DNA of 64,000 nucleotides from Chlorobaculum parvum NCIB 8327. Lineage in GTDB: Bacteria > Bacteroidota > Chlorobiia > Chlorobiales > Chlorobiaceae. The translations under genes and the position numbers were made by a program. The number at the start of each line of letters is the position of its first letter. The stretch's first letter is position 1. A model generated the notes under the pieces. It was not told the DNA's origin, searched no databases, and saw nothing but the letters and a program-made list of their open reading frames with translations. This document shows, in pieces, positions 17,280 to 27,026 of the stretch. The DNA is taken from the NCBI RefSeq assembly GCF_000020505.1, contig NC_011027.1, forward strand, positions 1,968,001-2,032,000, read 5' to 3'.

Positions 17280-19229
17280 TCAAGGTTCACAGTCAGGCGT
17301 AGCCATCTTTGGGGGCACCACAACACCCTTTTCACCAAACTGGATATCGTACAGGTGTTTGTAGAAACCGTCCCGCTTAAGAAGTTCCTCGTGGCTACCT
17401 GACTCCGCCACTCTGCCGCGATCCATCACAATGATTCGGTCGGCATTTTTCACCGTCGAAAGTCTGTGCGCCACAACCAGAGCGGTGCGATCCGCCAATG
17501 CATGATCAATAGCCTGCTGCACCACCTTTTCGGACTCGTTGTCGAGCGCACTGGTTGCCTCGTCGAAAATAAGCAGTTCCGGATTCTTCACCATGGCACG
17601 GGCGATGGCGAGCCTTTGCCGTTGACCGCCAGAAAGCTGAATGCCACGATCACCAATCAGAGTCTGATATTTTTCGGGTTTCTCCTCTATAAAACCGTGA
17701 GCGTTGGCAAGACGAGCTGCATGCTCTACCTGCTCATGATCGATCTGCTCTCTCACCCCGTATGCAATATTTTCTTCGATGGTATCGTTGAAAAGAATGA
17801 CCTCCTGGCTCACCACCCCGATCAAATGCCGCAACTGCTTGTAGTCGAACTCACGTATATCGGTACCATCAATTGTTATTCTTCCTGAATCGACGTCGTA
17901 GAATCGTAAAAGCAGGTCAACCGCAGTCGATTTACCAGACCCGGACTGTCCGACAAGCGCAACCATCTCGCCCTTCTTGATCTCGAAGGAAACATGATCG
18001 AGAACATTGCGCGCATCCGGCGTTTTGTGATAACTGAAACAAACATCCTCAAAACGTATCGAATGTGAAAATCCACTGATGGGCAACGTGCCGTTTTTAA
18101 TATCTGGCTCGGCATCAAGTACTGAAAACAGGTTCTCGGCCGCCGCGGTGCCATGTTGTATTTGTGTGTATGCCTCACTGAATGACTTAAACGGCCCCAT
18201 GATGGAGTAAAGAGTGAAGGCAAACAATAACAGTTCATTCCCCTGCATTTTCCCCTCAAAAACCTGAAGCCCCCCGAACCACAGCACCAGGGCAATAGCA
18301 GCGATCAGCAGGGTTTCGTTGAGAGGACTGATAACATTTTTCAAGCGGTTGATCCTGATCATGCGCCTGCGAAAATCGCTGGTAAATGACTGGAAACGGG
18401 TAAACTCGATATCCTCGAATGCACTGGCTTTTATGACCTTGATACCATTGAACTTTTCCTGTAAAAGAGAGTTCATGTTCCCCATTTCACGCTCCAGACC
18501 TTTAGCCTGACTGCGGATTTTTCCTCCAACCCCTCTAATGACAAACAAAATCAGACTAGAGACAACAAGCGCGAAAATCGTCAACTTCCAACTCAAGGCA
18601 AGAAGCACAGCCAAGAAAACCAGCACGGAAAACGGAGTCTGCAAAAAACTGGCCAGCACGCTGCTTATGGTATTGTTTACCATCTGAACCTCGTTATAAA
18701 CGTGATTCATCAGAGAACCAACCCGCGTCTTATTGAAGTAATCCAACTGCATTTCGATAATGCTTCTGAATACATCGTCCCTGATTTTCTTCGCAGTTCT
18801 GGTCTGGATGTTGAAAATGATCTGTTTGTTCAGATAGACAAACAGATTTTTCAAGGCAAACGCAAGAATCAGGAACATGCAGATTTTCAGTAGCGACCCC
18901 TGCTGGGTATCCGCATAAAACAGTTGGGCAAAAAACTGTTTCGCCGACTCCTTGATTTGATCAACGTCGACAATGTTCTTGTAAAATGGCTTGGAGGGTA
19001 TTTTTGACGATACTGAAGGGGCCTGCGCTTGACCGCCATGCGGGGAGGATACAGCAACCTGCCCAGACGTTTGTCCGGACGTAAACAATGCATTCAGCAG
19101 AGGCAGAACCGAGTAAATAGAAACCACGCTCAACAGTGAGGTAATCACACTCACCAGAACAACAAGCACAATTCTGCTTTTTAAAGGAACAAGATAACGT
19201 AAAAACCTCAGATAGACTTTCATCAGCAT
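17280..19229 (-). CDS. msbA: MsbA-like ABC exporter (fused permease/ATPase)
   Basis: About 649 residues: an N-terminal membrane domain with several hydrophobic helices, and a C-terminal nucleotide-binding domain with Walker A GQSGSGKST, signature LSGGQRQRLAIARA, Walker B LLIFDEATSALD and the H-loop VAHRLST. This half-transporter works as a homodimer and flips lipid A-core or a similar lipid-linked glycan across the inner membrane. An unusual Ser/Gly/Gln/Pro-rich insert (about residues 50-80) lies in the first periplasmic loop. It is the only glycan exporter visible in the region. The start could be either of two nearby ATGs (19229 or 19223). Confidence 0.88.
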   Translation of the reverse strand: MLMKVYLRFLRYLVPLKSRIVLVVLVSVITSLLSVVSIYSVLPLLNALFTSGQTSGQVAVSSPHGGQAQAPSVSSKIPSKPFYKNIVDVDQIKESAKQFFAQLFYADTQQGSLLKICMFLILAFALKNLFVYLNKQIIFNIQTRTAKKIRDDVFRSIIEMQLDYFNKTRVGSLMNHVYNEVQMVNNTISSVLASFLQTPFSVLVFLAVLLALSWKLTIFALVVSSLILFVIRGVGGKIRSQAKGLEREMGNMNSLLQEKFNGIKVIKASAFEDIEFTRFQSFTSDFRRRMIRINRLKNVISPLNETLLIAAIALVLWFGGLQVFEGKMQGNELLLFAFTLYSIMGPFKSFSEAYTQIQHGTAAAENLFSVLDAEPDIKNGTLPISGFSHSIRFEDVCFSYHKTPDARNVLDHVSFEIKKGEMVALVGQSGSGKSTAVDLLLRFYDVDSGRITIDGTDIREFDYKQLRHLIGVVSQEVILFNDTIEENIAYGVREQIDHEQVEHAARLANAHGFIEEKPEKYQTLIGDRGIQLSGGQRQRLAIARAMVKNPELLIFDEATSALDNESEKVVQQAIDHALADRTALVVAHRLSTVKNADRIIVMDRGRVAESGSHEELLKRDGFYKHLYDIQFGEKGVVVPPKMATPDCEP

Positions 19230-19612
19230 CAATGGCTATTTGACACAATTCTCACGCACATATTTCTCAGGAATCTGCCACATAAACGACCTCAAAGGAA
19301 AAGCAGGGGAAACAGAGCGTTCGCTGGAATAAACCGCCCCATGAACTCAAAAAAGACGGCGGGCACCCCCCTAAACAGCACAATAAGCACAATAAGCTTA
19401 ATAATACCAATATTCCGGGTACTGACGACCTCTTATCACTATAAAAAGAGCTGATCTCTGCAGCACCATCCCCCCTGAACAGGCAGTGTATACAACAGAA
19501 TAATGGAGTAAAAAAAGCACTGTACTGGCGAACAAATATTGAACTCTCTTACAAAAAAGACCATATTTATAAAGTAAAGCCCCCCTACCCCGCGAACATA
19601 TTGAAAAGTTCC
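19230..19612. other. divergent intergenic region, no clear gene
   Basis: Spacer between the msbA-like gene and a rightward GT2 gene. It holds a tandem CACAATAAG repeat (19379-19396) and AT-rich stretches likely to include both promoters. No coding frame or RNA gene is supported. Confidence 0.35.
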
Positions 19613-21130
19613 ATGAACCGTCTTTCCGGAATCATCAGACAGCAGGCAAAACATGCCGAGCGAAAAGTTTCGCGCGTTAAATGGCAGCTTCGTTATGCCT
19701 TGGTAAAGAAGGCTCTGAAGAAAAGACCTGAGCATCCCGCGCTTCTGAACAAGCTTGCAAAGATACTTGTAAAGCTGAAAGATGAACAAGAGTTGCTTCG
19801 AGCGACAGAACGTTATGCCATGAATGGATTCAGGCATGACGACCCGCAAACTGCCCAAGCGCTCTTTCGCCTTGCGCATTCAAGAGCGGCTTCATTCTGG
19901 GATAATGGCAGTTATGAGGAGGCTGTAGCGCTGATTAACAGCGTCATGGAGTGGAATACACCTAATAGCAGTATGCTGCATCAATCGCTTTACTGGCAGT
20001 TATGTATAGCAAAAACAGAAAACAAGAAGAATGTCATCGAGAAACGAGTACTTGACCGGTATGTTGAAATCGAAAAGCAGCATTTACCGCACGACTTTGT
20101 AAAAGCTCACATGGCAACCGAGGCGATGATGCGTCTCGGCCTTGCTGATCAGGCTAAAAAGACCCTCCTGAAGCACGAAGACAAGCCAATGGCGCTTTTG
20201 GCCCTGTCCAATACCAGCATTGATAATGACGAGCTGTGGCTCGAGTATGTCAACCGTTTCTTCAGTTCTCGAAAGCTGGAACCGCTCTCCCTATTTGAGG
20301 GTGTCAAGCCACGCTTTCTCCGCCTTGAAGGAGCCCCGGCTACCTCATACAGCGGTGGCCCGAAAATCAGCGTCATCATGACCGCATTCAACGTCGAAAA
20401 CTATATTGAAACAGCAATACGCTCTGTACTGGCTCAATCATGGAGTAATTTCGAACTGATCGTGGTTGATGACTGCAGCACAGACGCTACTCGCCGTATC
20501 GTAAAACAATTGATGGAACATGACTCAAGAATCAAGCTTATAGAAAACCAAACAAATTGCGGCACCTATATCAACCGGAACAAGGCTTATGACCTGGCGA
20601 CAGGCGAATATGTAACCTGCCATGATTCTGATGACTGGGCACACCCGAAAAAGCTCGAATATCAAGTTACGGCGCTACTTAAAAATCCTGACGCTGTTTC
20701 AAGCTCGAGCCACTGGGTGCGAATGTATGAAAACGGCCAGTTCATTTTTTATACCCTTGGCACTTTTGCCCAATACAATGCGAACTCGCTGATGTTCAAA
20801 ATCGACAGGGTAAAACCGGTGCTTGGTTACTGGGACTCAGTACGAATAAGCGCTGACAGCGAATTCATCAGGAGGCTGCACGCCGTATTTGGCAAAGAGC
20901 GTGAAATCATCCTCGATGACGTTCTTATGTTTGGTCTTAAACGTCCGGAAAGCCTTACAACAGCATCAGGAAGCGGTCACAGGCCTAACGGCATCTCTCC
21001 CTTGCGCAAAAGATATTATGACAGTTATACCAACTGGCATCAAACCATTGACAAGAATTCGGCATACATGGCATTTCCTCTGAAAAGTCGGCCATTCGAA
21101 GCACCTGAAGAGATACTGGCTAAAGGCTGA
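19613..21130 (+). CDS. glycosyltransferase family 2 with N-terminal helical domain
   Basis: 505 residues from ATG 19613. The first 240 or so residues are helical and TPR-like (repeated Ala/Leu-rich pairs such as PQTAQALFRLAHSRA). A GT-A domain begins near residue 250 with ISVIMTAFNVENYI and contains VVDDCSTD and the metal-binding CHDSDDW. Family 2 enzymes transfer sugars from nucleotide donors with inversion. The helical part may bind a partner or the acceptor. An in-frame TTG 12 bases upstream is a possible alternative start. Confidence 0.88.
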   Translation: MNRLSGIIRQQAKHAERKVSRVKWQLRYALVKKALKKRPEHPALLNKLAKILVKLKDEQELLRATERYAMNGFRHDDPQTAQALFRLAHSRAASFWDNGSYEEAVALINSVMEWNTPNSSMLHQSLYWQLCIAKTENKKNVIEKRVLDRYVEIEKQHLPHDFVKAHMATEAMMRLGLADQAKKTLLKHEDKPMALLALSNTSIDNDELWLEYVNRFFSSRKLEPLSLFEGVKPRFLRLEGAPATSYSGGPKISVIMTAFNVENYIETAIRSVLAQSWSNFELIVVDDCSTDATRRIVKQLMEHDSRIKLIENQTNCGTYINRNKAYDLATGEYVTCHDSDDWAHPKKLEYQVTALLKNPDAVSSSSHWVRMYENGQFIFYTLGTFAQYNANSLMFKIDRVKPVLGYWDSVRISADSEFIRRLHAVFGKEREIILDDVLMFGLKRPESLTTASGSGHRPNGISPLRKRYYDSYTNWHQTIDKNSAYMAFPLKSRPFEAPEEILAKG

Positions 21131-21153
21131 AGGTTCCTACCCGAAAAAACATC

Positions 21154-22731
21154 TCATTCCAGAAACCCGTCAGCGGAAATTGTGAACACGCCCGCCTTGT
21201 TAGCCGAGATTGCTCTGACCTCCCAAGCGTTCGCGTCCTCTCCTTTGATATACAGCACAACAGGCTGTTCACGGTCAACAGGGCCAAGAATCCCCCTTCT
21301 GAGAGGCACCCCTAAATCAGCAACCTTGTCGTAAAAGTTGATAAGCTTTTCTGCGTTTCTTACGCTATCTCGAACAATCCTTTTCGGAGACAAAACAACC
21401 CAAACCCCGCGTATCTTTTTATCGTCCCTTATTTTTTTTTGAAAAGCTTGCATCTGGCCTCTACCATAGAAAAAATTATCCTGCCCGTACAGATAGGCAT
21501 ATGGCTGACAAAAATTACTGTAAAATGTGGGGTAATAAACAACCAGCTCGCCATCATGTACGTTTCTGACAACAAAATCAGTGGCATATCCATACAAACA
21601 ACGCTCAGGCAACCTTACAAAAGTCAAATCGACAGCCTTGAGAAACGTTACTACAACATAGATTGAAACAACCAGTAGTGTCAACCGCTTGACCATGCCC
21701 TTAGAGTAGACAATCGCTGCAACCAGACCAATCCAGATAACGACAAGAATCGGGACCAGATAACGCACTCCGATCTGGTGATGTACTTGCGCGAGGGGAA
21801 ACTGTGCAGCCAACGTCAGCCCCCCAATTGCTGCTATTGTAACCGCAACGCTGCGGTTGGCGTGCCTGTAAAACAAAACCAAACCGAAAACACAAATAAC
21901 CACAACCGGAATCGCAACCGGCAAACTCCCGAGGAGATCCGAAAGCAAATGGAGTATTTCCAGGCTGAGACCTCCACCGGAAACACCTGTACCTTTGGGC
22001 TTTCTCAATCTGCGCAGAAGCTGAAGCAAAGGAGGAAGATCAACAAGCAGCGCCGTGCCGAAGACGAGAACAGCGGTTTTCAAGGCTCCGTTTTCACCAG
22101 CGGAAAGGGGCTCTTTCCTCTTGCGAAAAAGAAAAAAGCCGACACCTGCGGCAAAACCAGGCCAGACGACCAGAGCCAGCTGGTGTGTCCAGCCAAGAGC
22201 GCCAAGAAGCAAGCCGAGCTGTACCCAACTCCGGCTATTCGATGCACGCAAGCCATCAGTAGCTATGGCTAAATGCAGAAGAGCCAAGAGCAGCAGCAGC
22301 ATGAACAGCGTATACATCCTTGCCTGCTGGCTCTGATCAATCATGAGCTGGTCCAGCGCTACCAAAAGCGCAAAGAGGACACCCGCACCAGTGGAGATAA
22401 GCCGTTTACCAACAGCAAACGCAGCGGGAATGCACAAAACACCGAAAACCAACGAAGGCAAACGCATCGCCATGAAGTTGTCGGCACCAAAGACCTCCAT
22501 GAAAGACCGCACGAACAGATAACTAAGAGGGGGATGCTCCTTGTGCGCAGTAGCGGTAAGAAGATTTAAAAATTTCGGATTATAGGCTGTCTGCCAAGTG
22601 CGAGCTTCATCATACCAAAGAGGACGGTCGTTCAGAACAGGCCAGAGGCGAACAACAACGCCAGCGACAATAAGCACACCAATAACGATGTAGACCGATT
22701 TGTGGCGCCTAAACCAAGAGAAATCAGACAT
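21154..22731 (-). CDS. GT39-like membrane glycosyltransferase (ArnT/PMT family)
   Basis: About 525 residues with around ten hydrophobic helices. The first periplasmic loop has PLWYDEARTW, the acidic motif that marks polyprenyl-phosphate-dependent GT-C enzymes of the ArnT/PMT type, followed by KEHPPLSYLF. Such enzymes move a sugar from undecaprenyl phosphate onto lipid A, glycan or protein in the periplasm. The start was placed at 22731 because a GGAGG site lies 10 bases upstream; an ATG 24 bases further up lacks one. The C-terminal soluble part is about 170 residues. Confidence 0.82.
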   Translation of the reverse strand: MSDFSWFRRHKSVYIVIGVLIVAGVVVRLWPVLNDRPLWYDEARTWQTAYNPKFLNLLTATAHKEHPPLSYLFVRSFMEVFGADNFMAMRLPSLVFGVLCIPAAFAVGKRLISTGAGVLFALLVALDQLMIDQSQQARMYTLFMLLLLLALLHLAIATDGLRASNSRSWVQLGLLLGALGWTHQLALVVWPGFAAGVGFFLFRKRKEPLSAGENGALKTAVLVFGTALLVDLPPLLQLLRRLRKPKGTGVSGGGLSLEILHLLSDLLGSLPVAIPVVVICVFGLVLFYRHANRSVAVTIAAIGGLTLAAQFPLAQVHHQIGVRYLVPILVVIWIGLVAAIVYSKGMVKRLTLLVVSIYVVVTFLKAVDLTFVRLPERCLYGYATDFVVRNVHDGELVVYYPTFYSNFCQPYAYLYGQDNFFYGRGQMQAFQKKIRDDKKIRGVWVVLSPKRIVRDSVRNAEKLINFYDKVADLGVPLRRGILGPVDREQPVVLYIKGEDANAWEVRAISANKAGVFTISADGFLE

Positions 22732-23143
22732 ACCGTAAACACCTCCAAAAGCCATATTGCAGTTATCGAAACCGGCTCCATTGAGCTCTCACCCCTTAGA
22801 AGCCAATTACAATAGCGTTTGACTGTCTGCAGAAACAGCAGCTTCTCGACAGGCAAGCAAACAATAGAGTTGAAGAAAACATCCCAGAATCACCAGAACC
22901 AAAGCAAGACAGACACCTTGAAACAAACAAAATATTTCGCAAATTTCACTATAAAACATACCCCACGGCTTACTACATAGAAACCGCTACTATCGCCAAG
23001 CATTTCAATGTCAGTATGATCCTATTTAAGGCAATTTGCTCAACCGCAAGACCCGTTGCCAGCATGGCTCAGAAACTTGCACTGAAAGCTTGACCGAGAT
23101 GCAGAATATTTTCAAACAGTCAGCAACAAAATGAATTTGCTGT
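22732..23143. other. divergent intergenic region, no clear gene
   Basis: This 412-bp spacer lies between the GT39-like gene and the methyltransferase gene. No hairpin, RNA gene or convincing coding frame was seen; promoters for the two flanking genes should lie here. Confidence 0.35.
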
Positions 23144-23725
23144 ATGCTCAGATTTTTCACCAGCAAAAAGCGGGACGATTATTTTGAAAAGCGCAAGAAC
23201 CTGCTCTACTATCAAGCCGTAAGAACGCTGGTAACAGGCTTGTCGGGCGAAGCTAAAAGCATCATCGATATCGGTTCAGCAGGCTGCCCATATCTTGACT
23301 GGTTCCCTGCAATCCCCCACAAAACAAGCATAGATATCCAGGAACCATACAGAGGGAAAAAAATCAAAGCTATCCGGGGAGATTTTCTTTCATGGAAGGC
23401 AAACCGGCATTACGACATCGCATTATGCCTTCAGGTGCTGGAACATGTGGATGATCCTGGGGCATTCGCGAAAAAATTGCTTGAAACAGCTGATATTGTC
23501 ATTGCTTCAGTCCCATACCAGTGGGAAGCCGGACGCTGTAAATCGCACATTCATGACCCTGTGGATGAAAACAAAATGCTTCTCTGGTTTGGCAGAAAGC
23601 CGAACTTCTCATACATCTGCCACGAAATAAAATCCTGCAATCCAAGACTTCTGCAAGTCTACGATCAGAGCGGATGTTGCTGGAACTATCTCAACAAGCG
23701 ACCAAAAAAGACAAAAAAACGTTAG
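23144..23725 (+). CDS. class I SAM-dependent methyltransferase
   Basis: 193 residues with the SAM-binding motif I IIDIGSAGCPYLDWF (about residues 41-55), the acidic end of strand 2 (SIDIQEP) and post-motif YDIALCLQVLEHVDDP. This is the Methyltransf_11/23 layout common in polysaccharide loci, where such enzymes O-methylate sugars or cap chains. The C-terminus is basic (RPKKTKKR). The substrate cannot be assigned. Confidence 0.85.
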   Translation: MLRFFTSKKRDDYFEKRKNLLYYQAVRTLVTGLSGEAKSIIDIGSAGCPYLDWFPAIPHKTSIDIQEPYRGKKIKAIRGDFLSWKANRHYDIALCLQVLEHVDDPGAFAKKLLETADIVIASVPYQWEAGRCKSHIHDPVDENKMLLWFGRKPNFSYICHEIKSCNPRLLQVYDQSGCCWNYLNKRPKKTKKR

Positions 23726-23776
23726 CCTGGTGTAAGCTCTCAAGCCGCAAAGCAATGATGACCCGTCCGCTCATAT

Positions 23777-25627
23777 TCAAACGATATCTTTCCAGTTATT
23801 CCTGACATACATCTTTTCATACATGGAGCGGTCCTGCTGCTGGAGATCCGTTGTCGATCGTTTGTGAAAATGATACACCTTTGAAAACGGGGTATAAATA
23901 ATCCGTTTTCCCGTGCGCTCCCTTACGTGATCGCAGTAGAGACGATCGGAACGGTAATGAGGCCCGTTCTCGACATCCAGGAGACCAACCTGATCAATCA
24001 CCATACGCGGTATGTACACACAGAAAAAAGGCGCGAAAGTCAATTCCATATACCCTTTGAGCGGATTGAACCGGGGATCAAGCACGTTGGCATGAAGTGC
24101 CGAGATATTGACATCGCATTCCCTTGATGCCACGCGATACGGCTGATGTCGTTCGGCACTTGGGGTGCCCGCAAGCATGACCTGCCGGGGCACAACAAGA
24201 CCTGCATCAGGATGATCGGCAAAAACATGCTGCAAACCGTCAAGCCACCCTCTCGTCACGACAGCATCATTGTTAAGAAGGACGATATCATGGTCCGGCC
24301 GAGCTGCACAGATACCCCTGTTGACTGCATGGGTAAATCCAAAATTACGATCATTGAAAAAGACTCTGACCTCACCTGAACGATCCAGAGCTTGCAGGTA
24401 TACGCGAACAGCTCCGCTCGATGCATTATCCACAACAATAAGTTCCACACTCTTTTCAGGGGTAAACAGCCGAACCGAATCGAGGCAGGTCCTCAAAAAA
24501 GGCTCCGCCTCAAAACTTGGAATAATTATGGAAACAGCGCGCCGTTGTGCGGGGGGCGGAGTATATCGTAGCGAAAACATCTGGTTCACCTCGGTGAGGG
24601 CTACACCCGGTAGTTTGGCGGCAACCCGGTCAGCTTCAAGGTAAGGCTCAAGCGGATGGGGAACGATATGGTCCACACTACTTCCCTTATCCGGGGGAAC
24701 AATACGGGAGCTGAGCACGGCGGGAACAGGCCTTGGCGGCTTTTTTTCAGTATAACTGAGCAGGATCTGCCAAAGAAAGTGCTGATGCCGTGGATATTCC
24801 GACCTGTCGAACAGGTCAAAGAGAGCCCGTCGGTGCATGAGCGCTGATGCATCGAGAATATCGTCATTTTCATGGGCTGAGCGGCTATATGCAAAAAAAC
24901 GTATGCCCCGCTCTTCGCCACTCTGCTCAACATGCTGCTGGGCGCAATACACTACATCATAGGCAGTATTGACATCAAGTTCACCAGAAAGAACCAGCAT
25001 AAAATCCTGATTGAACGTACAAACACTGTCCAGATAACAGAAATAATCGCCTTCCGCGACAGCCAGAGCCTTGAAAAAGGCAACTGAACAATCATCTGAG
25101 TCCGGCACAACGATGGGCTTTATCCGTGAATCACCGACTGTATGGAGGAGTTCTTCAATTTCTGCAACCTCCCGACTTCTGCAGGCAAGAAGAAGCTCCC
25201 AATTCTTGTAGCTCTGGCCTGTCACACTAGCAATCGCTCTGCTCAACAAGCCTCTTTCAGCATAGGGAGGGAACATGATCACCGAAACTCGACAACCCTT
25301 GCTATTCGAGCGATACTGACCAGTAAGTTGCGCAGCCCTGGAAGCCAGATAAGAAATTATATAACTGGCCTCTTTCGTATAAGGCGCCAGCAAGTCCGGC
25401 ATGAAGAGCGAATAAACAAGAAATTCACCATAGGTTTTAAATGCTCTTCTGGAGATATTCCTATACGGTCGGCTGTCCCGATCACGTTCGTTCTGAACAG
25501 CTTGAACATCAGGTAGCTCTTCAGTCAAAGGTGACGCATAACCGAATAGCCGTTGAATGCTCAACAATTTTTTTATGATGCTTTTCTTTAGTTTCACTAC
25601 CAACAGACTGAAATAGGAGGGTTTCAT
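23777..25627 (-). CDS. two-domain family 2 glycosyltransferase
   Basis: 616 residues from ATG 25625-25627; a TTG 36 bases upstream is a less likely start. A first GT-A-like domain begins near residue 112 (VSVIMFPPYAERG) but lacks a clear DxD motif (it has CYLDSVCT). The second, from about residue 360 (VSIIIPSFEAEPFL), has LIVVDNASSG and the LLNNDAVV motif and looks complete. The end (VYHFHKRSTTD) resembles rhamnosyl/GT2 enzymes that handle O-antigen. The first domain may have lost catalysis and serve a structural role. Confidence 0.85.
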   Translation of the reverse strand: MKPSYFSLLVVKLKKSIIKKLLSIQRLFGYASPLTEELPDVQAVQNERDRDSRPYRNISRRAFKTYGEFLVYSLFMPDLLAPYTKEASYIISYLASRAAQLTGQYRSNSKGCRVSVIMFPPYAERGLLSRAIASVTGQSYKNWELLLACRSREVAEIEELLHTVGDSRIKPIVVPDSDDCSVAFFKALAVAEGDYFCYLDSVCTFNQDFMLVLSGELDVNTAYDVVYCAQQHVEQSGEERGIRFFAYSRSAHENDDILDASALMHRRALFDLFDRSEYPRHQHFLWQILLSYTEKKPPRPVPAVLSSRIVPPDKGSSVDHIVPHPLEPYLEADRVAAKLPGVALTEVNQMFSLRYTPPPAQRRAVSIIIPSFEAEPFLRTCLDSVRLFTPEKSVELIVVDNASSGAVRVYLQALDRSGEVRVFFNDRNFGFTHAVNRGICAARPDHDIVLLNNDAVVTRGWLDGLQHVFADHPDAGLVVPRQVMLAGTPSAERHQPYRVASRECDVNISALHANVLDPRFNPLKGYMELTFAPFFCVYIPRMVIDQVGLLDVENGPHYRSDRLYCDHVRERTGKRIIYTPFSKVYHFHKRSTTDLQQQDRSMYEKMYVRNNWKDIV

Positions 25628-25734
25628 CAAATACCAATGACCCGCTCGGCAGGGTAACCGCAAACGAGACTGGAGAATTCTCTCAAAATTACTTTGTTAT
25701 TTACAAGGGCTGAAAACAAATTAGCTGATCTCTG

Positions 25735-26820
25735 ATGAAAAAAATAGCCTCTTTTTCGATGGTCAAGGACGAATGCGACATCATTGAGCTTTTCGTCAGA
25801 ATCAACCTGCGTTTCGTCGACAGGATGTTTCTCATCGATAATCAGAGCAGCGACGGCACTATCGCCATTATACAGAGGATGCAGAAAGAGGGTCTCCCCG
25901 TAACTCTTTGGCATGACAACAGCGTTGACTACCAGCAGAGTCTGGTAAGCACAAATGCGATAAGGAAAATCTTCGAAGAATACCAACCGGAATGGATTGT
26001 GCCGCTTGATGCCGACGAGTTCCTGACAGAAAACGGCAGGGAATTTCGAGCTGAACTTGAATCCATACCCGAAAACCATTGTGGAATGCTGCAATGGCGA
26101 ACATTCGTTCCCTTGTCCGTTGATTATGCTTCACTTGAAAACCCGTTATGGCATAATTTCAGACAACGGGCCAAAGAAACTACCCAGTTCAGCAAGGTAG
26201 TTATTCCGGCAGCTCTTGCAACAAACTCGAAGTTATCTCCCGGGAACCATCACCTGCTTACTGCTGACAACCGCCGTATACCGACCGTCCCCCTCACAAC
26301 AACCTTGGCACATGTTCCCGTACGATCATCTGAACAAATCGTGGCAAAAAGTATCATCGGAAGCATCAAACACCAGATCACCTGGAACAGGCTGAATAAC
26401 GAAGGCTTTCACAAAGAGATAATGGCCGAAACGGTAAGAAACTGCAACTACCGCCTCGACATCCAGCAGTTACAGGAACTGGCATTTACTTATTCACAGA
26501 GACCCGGTAAGGAAGTCATCAGGGAAATCGACAACACGATACACCTGGGAACAAAAAACGACTGCATACAGTATCGGGAATTGGCTGTCATTAACATAAT
26601 AGAGCGCTTTGACAGCTTCATGCAAGAACTTGGCAACGCACTACAGCAGGAGAATGCACACGCTCAAATCAAGCAAGCTGTCGCTTATGAAACCAGAGAT
26701 CTGCTGGCAGCTCTTGAGGAAAAAGAAAAGGAAATTCGCTTTTTCAGGAAAACCGCCATAGGCAAAGCTATCAGTTACCTTGCCGGGAAAAAATTCCTTC
26801 GCAAATTTTCCAACAAGTAA
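25735..26820 (+). CDS. glycosyltransferase family 2-like (Glyco_tranf_2_4)
   Basis: 361 residues. The first 120 residues hold the family core: MVKDECDIIELFVRIN, FLIDNQSSDGT and the metal-binding VPLDADEFL. This fits the Glyco_tranf_2_4 group found near capsule and O-antigen genes. The last 60 residues form a probable coiled coil followed by a basic tail. It points away from the preceding two-domain GT gene. Confidence 0.85.
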   Translation: MKKIASFSMVKDECDIIELFVRINLRFVDRMFLIDNQSSDGTIAIIQRMQKEGLPVTLWHDNSVDYQQSLVSTNAIRKIFEEYQPEWIVPLDADEFLTENGREFRAELESIPENHCGMLQWRTFVPLSVDYASLENPLWHNFRQRAKETTQFSKVVIPAALATNSKLSPGNHHLLTADNRRIPTVPLTTTLAHVPVRSSEQIVAKSIIGSIKHQITWNRLNNEGFHKEIMAETVRNCNYRLDIQQLQELAFTYSQRPGKEVIREIDNTIHLGTKNDCIQYRELAVINIIERFDSFMQELGNALQQENAHAQIKQAVAYETRDLLAALEEKEKEIRFFRKTAIGKAISYLAGKKFLRKFSNK

Positions 26821-27026
26821 AATTCCTCGGAAATATGAGGATGAGGAATAAGGGGTAGCCACCACTATGAGCAACCCTTTCGATCAGATAAAGCTTTTGT
26901 AACGCGTGGAGGGAAAATCGTTCACCCTACGGTCAAACTTCTTGTTGCAAAACCATTAAGCAATGATGGTAATGGGGAGAGGAATTGAATAAAAAATCAT
27001 GTTCAGCAAGCTGCAACTAAATTACA

